Source: Kingdonia uniflora (Eukaryota > Streptophyta > Magnoliopsida > Ranunculales > Circaeasteraceae). Taken from it: a stretch of 64,000 nucleotides of DNA. Made by a program: the position numbers and the translations under genes. The notes under the pieces are model-generated. The model ran no database searches. It was not told the DNA's origin and saw only the letters and a list, made by a program, of their open reading frames with translations. Below, piece by piece: positions 1-13,900 of this stretch (its first letter is position 1; the number at the start of each line of letters is the position of its first letter). Location: assembly GCA_014058105.1 (NCBI GenBank), contig JACGCM010001796.1, positions 124,001-188,000 on the forward strand, in the 5' to 3' direction.

Positions 1-60
1 GGGAAGATGGAGACGTATTGAAAAGTTCTCGATCAAAGTCCCACGATAGGGGTCGCAACC

Positions 61-792
61 TTGATGAGAGAAGTTCACCCAATTGACGATTCCGATCATC
101 ATGAAGTCCAACCGAAGAAGACTAACACCGCACTAATTAGAGAAATAGTCGAAGAAATTGAGAAGTTGGGTTTCGACAATTTGATCAGCAACGACGAACC
201 CGCATATGAAAGTGGGGAAGAAATTCTTAGTGATTTCGGGGGTTTCGTTGAAGACAAAACGATACACAAACACACAATGGGCATTACCGGAGTGCTCGCA
301 AGCCCAACCAGAGTAGTGGGTCAGCAAGCTTATAATGAGGGATCCTCGGGGTTCGGCTTAAAGCCGATGAAATCACGGAAACACGGAATAGAAACCGCAA
401 TACTTGAGAATTTGGCGACAAACCGAGTTGTTCAAATCGTACATGAAATCATCAGGGAAGGTTTCCGAGGTCGAGGGAGGCCGGAAAATGGCGGATCAAA
501 ACTAGGGTTTCGGCAGGTTAAAGAAGGAAGAGTCGGGGAAGAAGAAAGCTTGTCCCACGTACAGGTCACACCGTATGTGGCATGGCACGGGAAATGGCGT
601 GGAAAAAGGCATTGGGGATGGCATGAGACAAGGCATACACTGCTTCGGGTAGGGAACGACTTGCTTGGGCAGGGAAAAGAATGGCATCGGACAGAGCACG
701 ACTTATTTGGGCAGGGGCACATTGGTGCACATTGGTTACTCACAGGGGCATACATGGCATCAACAATGGCACGTGGAGTGGCATGCCTTTAA
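61..792 (+). CDS. retroelement-internal open frame, no known domain
   Basis: A 243-codon frame in the internal region of the truncated LTR element. The first third is acidic and contains [11 protein letters not shown]. The last third is rich in Gly, Trp and His and looks repeat-derived. I recognise no retroviral or host domain. The minus-strand ORF 21749-22276 of the related element contains the same [10 protein letters not shown] peptide, so this is element-borne sequence rather than a host gene. Whether it was ever translated is unknown. Confidence 0.3.
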   Translation: MMREVHPIDDSDHHEVQPKKTNTALIREIVEEIEKLGFDNLISNDEPAYESGEEILSDFGGFVEDKTIHKHTMGITGVLASPTRVVGQQAYNEGSSGFGLKPMKSRKHGIETAILENLATNRVVQIVHEIIREGFRGRGRPENGGSKLGFRQVKEGRVGEEESLSHVQVTPYVAWHGKWRGKRHWGWHETRHTLLRVGNDLLGQGKEWHRTEHDLFGQGHIGAHWLLTGAYMASTMARGVACL

Positions 793-1388
793 AAAGAACA
801 TGTGTTGCACACATGCTAACAAGTTTTAAACATGTTGGCTTGGGCCCAAGCGCCATAACCAAGCAGACCATGATCGTCACCCTTAAAGGGGATAACCAAA
901 GCTCAGCAATCACACCAAGCTCGAGCCTAGTTACATTGACTTACACAAGAGCCCTTCCACAACCCATAGCCATTAGCCAATCCCACACAAAACCAGTAAC
1001 AACCACAAGATCTTCTACAACGTGTGAGGACACGTACCGGGTTAGAGAGAGTATGGGTAACCATTAAAGGTTGAATTTCGCAATTCCTCTCCATTACTTG
1101 ATTGGGATAAACCTCCAATCTTTGATGAGTCTCCAGAAGAGGTAATTAATTCAAAGTTATCCATTTTTGCAAAGGTTTGAAAACTGTTCAAGTTAAGATT
1201 TTAATCAGTTTTTGGAAATTCAAAATGAAGTCACGCACGGCATTTTTGGCGAAACAATAGTTTCTCTATTTGCAGGCAAACAAAACGGGTACGACACGTA
1301 TCGTAGGAGGATTTGTAGTTATCCTATGCTCAAAGTTGTTTCTTCTGCTTCAAAATTCGTGGACGAATTTTTCAAAGACAGGGAGAGT

Positions 1389-1859
1389 TGATAAGTCACA
1401 CGGTCGTCACAATACCCACGTAGGAGGTTGTCTCTCCACCTTGCATGACCACTTTCTATATTTTAGTTATTTCTAATTAGTTTATTTGATTTGAATTATA
1501 ATTAGGAAAAGTCTCCTAATTAGAATCTAGTTAAGGTTTCTATTTGTACTAGGTTACTTCTCCTATAAAAGAGAGCATAAGCTTAGTTTATTTCTTATGT
1601 TGGTTTGAGTGAGAGAGAAAGACTTAGCCTTAGAGAGATATGTAGAGTTTGAGGTAAATCTAATAAACCCTAGGTTTTTTAACCTTCTATTTTATGCAAT
1701 TGAGAGATCACAGTTTTAATTGAGATTAATTTAGCTTCCGCAAACGTAGTTTTTAACAATAATGGTCAATTCATTTTTGTAGAAAAATAAGAAACACGAA
1801 AAGAGCATTCTTTTGATCTTTATACATTCAACTTCAAATTTGCAGACAAAAACCTAACA
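1389..1859 (+). repeat. 3' LTR of the truncated element
   Basis: It starts TGATAAG after the purine tract GACAGGGAGAG and ends CTAACA. It contains a TATA-like CCTATAAAAGAGAGC near 1562, as expected for an LTR promoter. The start is supported by similarity of the preceding 100 bp to the equivalent part of the element at 19295-22641. The first flanking bases (CAATG) would be the target duplication, but the partner is off the window. Confidence 0.6.
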
Positions 1860-1937
1860 CAATGTAACAGGCAAAAAAAAAAAAAATATAACATGAAACA
1901 AAATCATGGGAACAATTAGCTAGGATTACATCATCAC

Positions 1938-4900
1938 CTCAAGTTCGAAGGACTTCTCATTAAGTTGTCCAACAAGTTCAGCAAAAGACTGTATCAGAAA
2001 ATCAATTGACTAATCAGAATTACAAGAAAGATACTTGCACACACTTCTAGAGACGCAAAAATAAGAACTTCTTGAGGATGATTGTGGTAGAATCATGGAA
2101 TTACATATAACCAAACACAAGTTCAGTACTGAATGAACACAATCACAAAATACATGAGGTCCGCATGTTTGCTATCCAAGAGACGTTAAGCTTCTTTTCA
2201 AACTATAAACAATTAAGTATACCAAATTAGAAGGGGGCATAGATAGTATTTACCGGTGATAGTTCCAAATCCAATGTGTCCATCTTCTCATCAGAAGTTC
2301 GAATAGCAGCAACAATCTGCTTTTCTAACAAAGAAATCTGTTGGTTTTTTAACTTGATTTCATTGTTTAGAATTCCCATTTCGACCTGAAGTGTCAAAAA
2401 ACATTAGGATTCTGCGTTACACCACACCCCTCTTTAATCATTTCAAATAAGAGAAATCTCCCTTATTTGTGAACTTTGGACTTAAACCTCATATTGACGA
2501 AAATACAACCCTTTCCTTATTATAAATTTTATAGTATTGTTCCCCCTAAAATTTCAGGGTTTCGTCATAATTGGGATATGGGTGGGGGCAGTATCTTCAA
2601 ATAACTCAAGAATATTAAAATCTTCAGAAGGACAAAGAGTAGAGATATTACATGAACTTGTTCCTTCCTCGTATAATCTGTAGCAGACTCATCTGATAAG
2701 CGCTTTAAAGCACTCGAATGAAGTGCCACCTCTCCAGACAAAATATTTTGTTGCTCTTTTAGCAAATCAATATGATTTATCGTTTTTATGCTAGCCTGGC
2801 AGTAGACATATAAAAGTTGAAACTTTATAGAATTTGAACTGCATTCCATAGTTCGTAAAATGAAAAGTGCAAGGAAAATAACAAGTGGTAAAAACATATA
2901 GAGGCCCATTATGAATAAAAAACAACTGATAACTAATTAGATAACAAAAACCAGATTTTTTGTGCAAGCTTTTTTCACGGGTTACTTATTAAAAAAAACA
3001 AGAAAAAAAGAGTAACTTCATGGGTAGTGATAAGGGGTTGTTTGACAATGATTATTGTAATTGATTATCAAGCACAAATGCGACAAATTATTAATATAAT
3101 TGATTATAGAGAGTTTGTAAGATGTTTGGCAATGATCATGTGAATGCATTATGATTAATGAGAATTGAAAAAACTGTTTTTTTGAGAAGTAGAAAATAGT
3201 TGTTTTTCCAATTAGAAAAGTTGATTATTGTTATGGTTGTCGGGATTTCGAATTTTAGATTTGCAACAATTGAATGAGGAAAAAGAAAAAAACAAATCTC
3301 TCTCTCTCTCACCGATTTCAAACTTGGGGATTGTAGTTTTCTCGAATCCCATTGTAGATCTAGAAGAGTTTCAGATCATCGTGAATTAGATATCTCTCTC
3401 TCTCTCTGAATGATGAAGTTGATACGGCAGAGTATATTGTTTTTGTTGTGAGAAGGGTGCATCATAATATGATGCTCTAATGTTTTACTTTTGTTGTGAG
3501 GACAAAACATCAGATATGATGGACCCATAATCATTTTTTTATTTTGGGTGTTTGCTAACCATTTTCCCACAATAGATTATATTCAAATCATTTTCAAGAA
3601 TAAAAGTACTTTTGCTATAATCGTTGCCAAACGACCCCTAAAGGTACATAAAAAAACTTTTCATTAATGCAGCCTCCAGCAATATGCAGGATTAATCTCC
3701 AAGTTATAGCCCGATATTAGGGGTCTATTTAAACAACCGTTATCTTTATAGACTCTTTATAATATATATATTTTTTAGTGAAAACTAGCGGAACGAAAAT
3801 ACTTGATAAAAATGGATAACATAAGGATAAAAGTACAATTTTGATATATCTTGAACGTGGTCCCCCAAACTACAGTGAGCTTTGGCGAGGTACCATCAGT
3901 TAATGCAAAGACCAAAATTCAATTGGGGATCTCTAGAGATATTTTCCCTTTGCTTATTTTTGGAGTAAGAAAGCTACTAATGGGAAGCTTGAATATTGTA
4001 AGTTAGTAAAAATGGATTATGCCTCCTGTTGGGTTTATAAACTCAATATTGATTAGTCATCTTTGAGGACCCAGGGCCCAGTGGAGGGGGAGGTGTAGTC
4101 AGATATCATTGGGGAATATTCATATTTGGTTCAATTCATGGTTATGGTGTTGGTAAAGTACATATGATGAGCTGGTAACACTTCTTCATGGTTTAGAGCA
4201 AGGAATCAAAAATTCACTGTTCCCTCTTCAAGTGGAAGTTGATGCCAAAAGCATTATAGATGGGTTCAAAAAGGGTTCTAAAATCCTTGGAGACTGGCAA
4301 GGATATGGAAGGAAGTTCATTTAATTAGATCTCTGTTTTGATTTTTCTTTATTGCACATCTATTGAGTAGGAAATATAGGAAATATATCTCAGCAGGTGT
4401 GCAATATTACTAATAATCCTACATTTATTACATTAAGATAATCTTACTTCTAGTAAGAATATGATACTTTCTAATAAATATATCTATAGAAGGTTTTGCT
4501 CACTTTGGAAGTTCTTAGCAGGATGTGTGGTTTTGTTCTAAGCCGATGTGATTTGAGAAATAGGAGTGTATATCAATAGGGATACACAAAACACTGTATT
4601 CATCAGATATTGAGCTGGTGGTGTTCAGAGGCAAGATTTTATGTCCACCTATTGACTTTATTTTCTGATTTATCAATAAATTAACTTTTCCGGCTTTCCC
4701 CAATGAAAAATAGAGAAAAAAGATGGCAAAATTCCACTTATTCCCACTAGCCATCAAGTTTTGGACTATAAGTTCTGATACCTCTACCAAGATTCCTATT
4801 TCTGAGTGTGTGGATTATAAACTTTTCATTCAGATTCTCTAAGGTGTTATAAATAATCTAATCTACAATTTATAGTTCTTATGTAATTCATTATGAAGCT

Positions 4901-7900
4901 TTGTGAAACATCTAAACGACTTTTATAATCCATTGTCCATGATAATTGATCCTTAGCCTCATAATTATTCATATACCAAAGCCAAAAAAAAAACCCAAAC
5001 CAATTCATATTTCGCCTAACATCTAATCCCACCACGAACCTAACATAGAAGACATAGAAACCACAAAAAATCAGAATATTAAAAGCACGTACCAAGGACA
5101 TTTCTCGACCAAAAAAATTATCACCAAGGTCTTCTCTGTCTTGTCCAGCCTCCATTAAAAGGTCTGCTGAAGGAGTACTCTCTGTAAGCAAGGAATTGGA
5201 GATTTGTAGTTCACTAGGACAGTTAATGCTCTCCGCTTGAGGGGTAGAAGGTGAGGTAATTGACTTTGTACCACTTGATTTGTCGCCATCAAGGCTATCT
5301 CTTTTCTGAAAACAGTATTACCAAAATTATATAAATATAAGAATAGTACTTCAATCATATTCCGCCATCTAATGCCCTAATAAGAGTCCAGTGATATAAA
5401 ATTCATAGTGCTAACAGTGTAGGTTCTGAATGATGCCTCCATGGCAGAAAGGGTAATTTGCAAATCTGACAACGAATTATAATTCTAAAACGTATCAAAC
5501 ATTTGAATCCAATACCAAACTAATTTCCAATTCCAAATATGACCAATCATATTAAAGAACATTTATATGCAAAACAAAGTTAAATCCGGAAACTATAAAA
5601 TAAATTGAGAAACTCCGAAGATAATGCATGTTTGTAGTCAAAGTCTAATAGTTAAAACACATTTATATTCAGGTTCTTATGAGGTTGATTGAGGCAAACT
5701 AGAAACCAATCCAAAACCTTAATGGATTCTAGAATCTACGATCACATCGGCTTAGGATAAAATGCTCAAATGTGAATTATTGATTCAATCATATAGTTGT
5801 GTCGAGAATGCTGATTATGGGAAGAATGGTGATCACATGATACATATTTTATGTTCATAGAGGAAAATAGACATGAATACTCCAAATTCTACAAGCGAGG
5901 AGCAAAGATAGTGACCATTAATAAGTTACAAACAGATGCCCCTGAAAGAAGGACGAGTTTCAAAGCGAAGCTTTAAGAGTCAAAGCTTTAAACTGAAGCT
6001 GGGAATGAGGGTCCAAAAAAACTCAAGGTCGAGTTCCTCCCAACCCCGGGAGAACGAGGCAGGAGCATCAGTAGATCATCCACTTATCAAGGGAAAAGCT
6101 AACTTGGCCGGCTGAACGACCCCCTGATGGATCTAATTGATTACTCTTAAGATTTTTTGTTATAACTTATATCTTAATAAGGATTTCTTTTTGGTGGTAT
6201 TTTAATTAGGATTCTGTTTAGGGTTATCTTTAGTTCAAGAAAAAGGTCATAGACTCATTTGAAAAGTTAGCTTTTAGTTATTTGGCTTACATCTTTTATT
6301 GCTTCACTTTAGAAGATCCTAGATTATTTTTCATTGAACAAGGTCAGAGATATTTATCAATGAAGTTCATAATACTTTCTCCTTTTCTTCAAGTAGTATC
6401 CTTTTGTTTGATTCCATTTTTAAGGCATGCAAATACTCCAGGATTATCACTGATAAATAGAACATTCAGAACTCTTAAATCTTAAATAGAACCAAATTCC
6501 ACATACCCGCAGCTTGAACCAATTTAGCAATCCATGCTTCCGGCTCTTTTTCTCTTCCTTAAAAGTAGCATCTGTTGTTTCACCAATACATTCTAGAGAT
6601 CCATACAAGTCAATGCTCTCCTCATCTAAAATCAAGTCCCTCCTCTTGTATGGAAGGTATGCTAGCTGCATAGCAAAAAATTGCACAAAACTTAAGAGTT
6701 GTATTCGAAATAAGTAATTTAAACGAAATCAGATCGCTATTTCATGCATTTCACAAAAGTTTCAAAATATCCTCCACATTTTCGATATAGTGAAAAATAA
6801 ACAGGCCAATACATATATCTCAATAGATATATCAGTTGGAACATTTAAGGAACGGAATATGGCATAGCGCAATATTGGTTAAAGTAACAATATTGTCCAA
6901 TATCTCATCATATGTCAAAACAAAAACAAAAAAATAGAAGTGAAATATCGACCAGACCGAATGAGCGATATATTGAGAAAGATGTCAAAAACACCTGCGG
7001 TTTCAATCTGTTGAACCAGCTAATATATCGGCTAGTAGTCAAACATCCAAAATACAATGAAATACTGGTTGATCGATATATATATCTGTTATTTTCGATG
7101 TTTCGATACTGGATTATTATCGTATCTTATAGTAGTCATGAAGTATGAGTTCAGAAACTTCAAGCATTAACCTCTTCTTCGCCGAAAGAATGCCTTCGTC
7201 TTGGGCCGGGCCGGTGAGGAAATTTTGAGGATGGCGTGGCTTTTGTTGAAACCAAAATTAATTTTGTTAAGCGTTGTATCCTTCCCAGTAAAGCGGCTTT
7301 AGCTTCTTCTTCCTCTTCCAGCCTTGATTGCAGTTTGACTTGACCATCTTCTAGCTTTTACGATCACATAACACCAACACAAATTTTGATTAATTCACAC
7401 ACATACTAAACATGAAAGGTAAAATATAATTTATCTTGAAACATTTGTCAAAAATAGTGATGGTCGAAAGCCTTGGGTTCGGGACCAGGATCAGCCAATT
7501 ATGATCCAAATCCAAATCCAGTTCGGGCAATAAATATCATATTATTATTATGCTCTATGTAACATGGACACTCCATATTCCTAAAAAAATGTATCCAAAT
7601 GTGTCGGACACACCGACACTCGTGTGGACACTCCAATGGGTACTTCTTGCTTAAATCATCAATTTTTTGGCACAACTTTTAGAAGTTTCCAATGCTTAGG
7701 AATGTTATTCAACCCTACACACTACTATCATTGTTTTATGTTTGTTATTAGTTGTAAATTAACCCATGAGTTAATATCATAATGTATACAAATATAATAC
7801 ATACATTCACAGAGATAATAATAAGACACAGTACAGGAAATGTGAAGAAACATACTATCTTTTTCGTTATAAGGTCGTGCCTGCATTTTCACTTATTTTT

Positions 7901-10900
7901 AAGCCGCCGTGTCCAACACCTCGTATCCGTGTCGAACACCGACAGGCGTACCCGTGTCAATGTTACATAGATTATACTTAACCGATTCAGAGTCATGCAT
8001 GTCAAATTATCATAATTATCTGCAATTATTAAATAATACTCCTAACATTTTAATAATTAAGTTATATCTACCCATTTTAATTAATAAAAGATGCAAACAC
8101 TATATTCAAAACAACCAGACTAGGGGGGAAACTTGGGTGATTGGGCCATTTTCACTAATTCAGATCCAATCCATTGTGATGCTGAGCTTTTGTTCAAGAT
8201 CAGACTGGACCAGGCGGATCCCATTCCGATCTGATCCCAGTCCGATCTGGACGTTCCAGGTTTATCAAATCCGAGACTTTCAACCATGAAAACAACCCAA
8301 AATATGAAATAAATTAAAATGCCTACATCCCAAGGGAAAACCACACAAGTCAATGTTCGCTTACCTTTTGCTTCAAGAGTACAAAATTATCTTCCCTTTT
8401 TTTCTGAGAAGGGATGGCAACAATGCCCCTTCTTAGCCGTTCCAGTTCTTCTTTTAGACTGTAAATCTCATTTTGGTACTTTTTGATCAATGATTTCTCA
8501 TCAATTATCTGAAATAGAATAGAATAGAATAGTTAGTAGTACAAGCTTTTATAAATGTAGTAGCTCTTCGGTTACCAAATTCTCACTCGTAATGAAGTGG
8601 CACAAATTAAAAAGAAAGTAGGGGTATCTTCATCAAAATTGAAGCTAATAAACATAGATAAAGCATACCTTGTTTTGGGATGCTTGAATCTCAACATGTT
8701 TTGCGCGATGAGCAAATTTCAATGTGTTATGAGTCTCTTCGGAATTGCTTGATGAAGGAGTAACGTTACAAATGAGCTGCAGTTTCAAAATAAATTAATT
8801 AACCAAATAAAAGTATGTATTTGTATTTTCCTCTAGCGTCATATAAAAATAAATGTATATCGATATGGCCTGCCCATGTCAGAAAGTTGCCCGAAATTTT
8901 AATATATCGGACTGATACATCACAATATTGCTGACCAGAACAATAATAGTATAGATGTATCGGCTTGATAACGCATTTCTAGGAAATAATTAGTGGTAAA
9001 CATAATCGCTATTTTTCAGTTAAGTAGCAATATCGTGTAGCTTTATTAATTTTTATGCAAACTAGAATAGAATAAAGATGATATATATGCAAGGTTATCT
9101 CCCAATAATTTCCATATTATGGTTTGTTGAAACAACAGACGTGTTGACTGTGACCAATTTATCAAGATCTGGGCTGAATAATAGTGCTTGAATTCGATAT
9201 TATAATCATATAGTCAAAAGGGATTTCAGCACAATGCCTAAGGAGGTTTACCGATACACGTCCATGGCCGCTTAGAGAAGATTGAAGGAGCCTGGTGAGT
9301 TTAGAATCCCTATATGGTACATGTGCAGATCTTCCATCTGTTAACTTCGAGATAACCTGGAATTCTACCAAGACCGATATATTAGAAGTTTTCTTTAGAT
9401 TCAGAATCAATTACCAAAAGAAAGCACACACAAAAGTCTTCTAAAACAAATACTTGATCAATTTGTTAAGATTTAGTGGTACGGTAAATTGTAAACATCT
9501 TTGAGTTTATGTTTCATAAACACGGTAAAGACTACAATGAAGGAAGGTATAGAAAATAAGATGAAATAACTTTGTCTGAAACGGGTACATAAAATTGGCA
9601 AAATTATTACAGAAAAGACCTAACGATTGTCCGATAGTTAGTTTTGATTTATTGAAACAATTGTTGCTGAATTACAGATATATAAAGAATATGTAACTTG
9701 AATTCAATGTTTTCCATCCTTGGTAGATTTTATGACACTCAAGAACAAACTACTATAATGCTAGAATAGCGACTATTACAAATTAACAATGTTTGAAGTC
9801 TCACAGTTCCAAGAGTAAGTAGGCTTTTATTGATGTAAGATCCTTCTTTTCGTCTTATACCGGTTGTTTCAGCCCTAGAGCTTTCAGAACCTGCCAGATC
9901 GATGAGGTTCTGCATATATAAGTGAATACGCAAGATATAAGAAAACATGAATCATAGAAGAACAGCAAAAAACTAAGAAAGGAACTTCAAATTGAAAGTG
10001 ATGTTCAAAAGTACAGTTAGAGAAAGTTGAGGTTAAAAGTCTCTGAGGTTTACCAGTTGTGACAAGTTAACTGCTTCTCCTTCACTGTTGTCACCGCATG
10101 GGCTACTTTCTATCGTCTGATAATGAGGTATAAAAAGATTTATTAAAACCAGAATGATAAAAATGTATCAAGAGCATTGTATTATATTGACTAGCTAAAT
10201 TATCAAATCATGTCTTGAATAAAAAAAGATGTTGGATGCATGAAAAAAAGTATGGTAGCAGACAATCAAGAAAAAAGAAAATGTACAGATGCACCCCCAA
10301 AAACTTAATGTTTTTGAGATGGTAAATTAATAGTTAATAATCAAACAAAAATTTTATGGAAGAGGAAAGAGTAAACCCCGAGGTCGCCACAAACTTAACA
10401 GTGATTAATGGTCAGAAAATCATAAGAATAGTGACAAGATGAGACTAAAATGAAAATCAAGAAATTATTCAATTTAAGTTTATGCTTGGAATCGATCACC
10501 GAAGCTATTTAATGCACACTCGCATATCCTAACAAGTTCAAAGGAAAACTAAATGAGATAAAATTTGGAGTTGAGTGTTGACTAACCAAGAAACATTTTG
10601 AGTAGAGAAGAGGATATTGAGATGAACAAAAGATAATTTATAAGCAAATGCATTAAGTTGTTCAACTAGCAATGTGTTCATAGAGGATGAGAAGGTTTGA
10701 TAATGTAAAACACAGACTCGTAAAAATTCAAGTGATGCGAACAACTCTATGTACGCTACCCACACGTTGGTGGTTTTTTTTTTTTTCTTCTAGCTTATTA
10801 GGTATGGCTAAAACTATGGGAGATGCTTAATTTAATTAATGTCGATTTTAGGAGTTTCCTATTATCCAAGAAATGATACTTTTCCTATTTTCTAGATTTG

Positions 10901-13900
10901 GACGTATTCTATTAGGAGTTGGATTTCTAATTAAATTAGAAGTAAGGTTTATAATTTAATAGCCCCTGTGTTCTATTAAAGGGGACATAGGTTATTATTT
11001 TCTTTGGTTAGTTTTGTGAGAATAAACCCTATTTTCGTCAATTATTGTCTAATTAAAAGCCCTAGCTTTGAGAGTTTCAATTAGTGCTTACTACTCAATA
11101 TCTTGATTCCACGTCTTGGATTTTTATTTTTTATTTTTTGGGGGGAAACCTGGGGTTAAGGCAAGACCCCCACCACGATATATTTATACACCAACAACTA
11201 TTACAAACTAGGAAAAAAAACAAAAATCTACATCAACTGTACAAATAGAAGATAATTCTACATGAAAATCCTGTGGGAACACAACATGAGACTTTGCAAT
11301 ACTCATCTCCTTAGAAATAAAATGAGTTGCTTTATTTCCATTCTTGAGTGTATGGTTGCACACAAACTCCTATATTATGTTAATCATCTGTAGAGTTTGT
11401 CTAGCTTGAGTTAGACACTTCCGTGGAGGTTTCCATATTCTATCTATTACCTCATTTACATAAACTGATTGAGTTAAACACTTCCATGGAGGTTTCCATA
11501 TTTTATCTATTACTCCATTTACATAAACTGAACTTGTGATAACTTCATACCTTTTAAATCCCAGATAGTCCATGATTTTCACACCTTCACAAAAAGCCAC
11601 AATGGCAATTTCATTAGTATCCAAATTCTGATCAACCAGGCCATTAAAAGCAAGAGCAGGCATGCTATTCTTCAGTCTTATAATCCCTCTAAAAGCTGAT
11701 CTTGCTAAAGTTTTACAGCGATCAACATTAACAACAATCTCTGCTTTAGGAGACCATAACACCCTCCTAATACATCTGACTGGCTTATTTATAGACTTAA
11801 TCTTCCATCTTAGAAGGATATCTTCAGTAGAAGCAGAATCATAGAATTTATATGTGGACTTATCACATTTAAAAGAGACTTCAGAATAAATTTTTGAGAG
11901 AATAAAGTCTTCAGTTCTACTAACCTGCTGAAAATGTCTCATATTCCTCTCTATTCCTTAAAGTCAACCAAAGAATGAAGGAATGCCTTGGAATAGCATT
12001 AACATCCCAAACAACAGAAATCCAGCTAGGAGGTATTTGATGAGTACTCAGCTCCTTCCATGCAGTATTTGATTTAAGACCTCCATTAGCTGTAAGTGTC
12101 CAGATCATAGTGTCTTTCTCAATGGTATCAGGCTTTTGCTGTATCTGAATTTTGCTCCACATGCTTCTAAGCTCAACAGATCTGATTCTTCCATCTGGTA
12201 TCAACCAATTACCATCATATTTAATAATGTCTTTTACCTTGGAGTTATTTAGAAGACCTGGTAACATAACTGCATTCCTACTCATCTGCAACTTCAGAAC
12301 CCCTTCACCCAGCCATGGATCATGCCAAAGAAGAGTGTCATTCCCATTACCAACAATTATTCTACAATACTTCATAACAATATACCTCTTTTTTAGCAAG
12401 GATCCCAAGGCCCAAGAGCATTCAGATGGTATCTCTACCGTCCGAACATAGCAATCTTTTAGATAGTTGTTTCTATCCCACACTGTCCATGGATTCTTAA
12501 CACCAGAAACAAAGTTCCACAAGGTTCTAAGCATCAAGGAATCGTTGAACTCCTTTAACCTTTTGATGCCTAAGCCTCCTGCTTTGGGGACACACACATC
12601 TCCCAGCTTATAGAAACCCACCGTGTATAACCATCAATACTTGGAGCTAGGGCTGTACACCAACCCGAAAAACCGACCCGGACCGATCCGTCTGGTTTTT
12701 TGTAGTCGGATCGATTTCGGTTCTGGAAACTAAGACCCGGTCATAATCAAACCCGACTAAACCCGAACCGGTTATAATATCTTGAGTCTATTTTTCTCCC
12801 CTGTAGTCTCCAAACCCCAATTAGGTCATCCAAATCGACTCCTCTAACTTGGTCTCCTCTCTCTCTCTCTCTCTCTTTCTCTCTTTGCATTTACAAACCC
12901 TAAATATCTCATTTAAACATCCCATCCTAAAATCAATTAATTTTGCAAAACTTGTCAATCTACAAGGAATCGAAATTTCAAACCCAAACAACCTTTCTAA
13001 CAATAATGGTGGGATAGACAATATGAGGAAATCGTTGGTGGTGATGAAAGATGTTGATATTGCAACTTTAGGCAACCTCTGTGTTACAACTCAAAAGAAC
13101 TACGGCAAATGTTGGTGGTGGTGCTATAAGATATGGGGATTTGTTTTGATTGTATTTGTTGTTGATTCAGGTTTCCAAAATCCCAACTCTCATGTGGCTC
13201 TTCTCTTCTCTTCTCGGATGATGTTGGGTTTTACAGTTTTGAGTTTTCAGACCATACAAACCCGAGTTACGGACCCGGACCGACCCGACAGATTCAGCTC
13301 GGTTTCGGTTCGGGTTTTAGTGCAGGTCAGTTCGGGTCCGGGCTTAAATTTTGAAGACCCGACTTCTCCGGGTCGGATATGGTCCAGGCTTAAACCCGGG
13401 CCGATCCAACCCGTGTACAGGCCTAGAAATCAGTAAGGAGAGAAGAATAAAACTCAATAGCTTCCTTTTTAATATCCTCAAAATTATTTAGGATTTTGCC
13501 ATTTTTTGCTTTGATAGAAGTAATGTTATTCATACTCTTCCTTTCTTTCAAACAATTATGGAAATAGTGAGTATTAGAGTCTCCTAAAGATAACCAATTA
13601 CATCTAGCTTGCTGCTTTGTCTTTTAGAAAGAGGATCTTGCTCAACTGTAGTTTACAAGTTTTTTCCTTACCTTCAAGCTCCTCATCACCCACATTCTGA
13701 ATCATAGCTTCCTGGATACTTCTAAGATCTTCTCTAGCATGATCAATTCTCAATTTAATTCACCAAAGACCTCCCTTTTCCAAACCTTAATATATGTTTT
13801 GAAAAGCTTGAGCTTTTGGATCAACACAAATATTGGGGGGCCAACAATCTTAGCTCTCCAAACATTTCTAACCAAATCTTTGAAAGTAGGATGATGCACC

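Larger units (their letters stand above)
1..1859 (+). mobile_element. 3' part of a non-autonomous LTR retrotransposon
   Basis: The left edge lies inside an element whose 5' LTR is outside the window. The internal part (1-1388) has one long frame but no recognisable gag, protease, integrase or RT. A purine-rich tract just before 1389 is followed by an LTR that starts TGATA and ends CTAACA. The minus-strand element at 19295-22641 has the same LTR ends, a related segment beside its polypurine tract, and the peptide [10 protein letters not shown], so the two belong to one family. The target duplication cannot be checked because the left end is missing. It sits in the kinesin intron, 78 bp beyond the last visible exon. 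Confidence 0.7.

Noticed and set aside
1938..1988. Kinesin ending at the stop just after [12 protein letters not shown]
   Set aside because: The sequence at that point is a good GT donor. The family continues with conserved coiled-coil sequence after this block, so the C-terminus is more likely beyond the left edge.
12849..13436. 195-codon plus-strand ORF
   Set aside because: It lies almost entirely inside the hAT-like element 12648-13425, is built partly from its subterminal CCCGACCCG repeats, and has no known domain.
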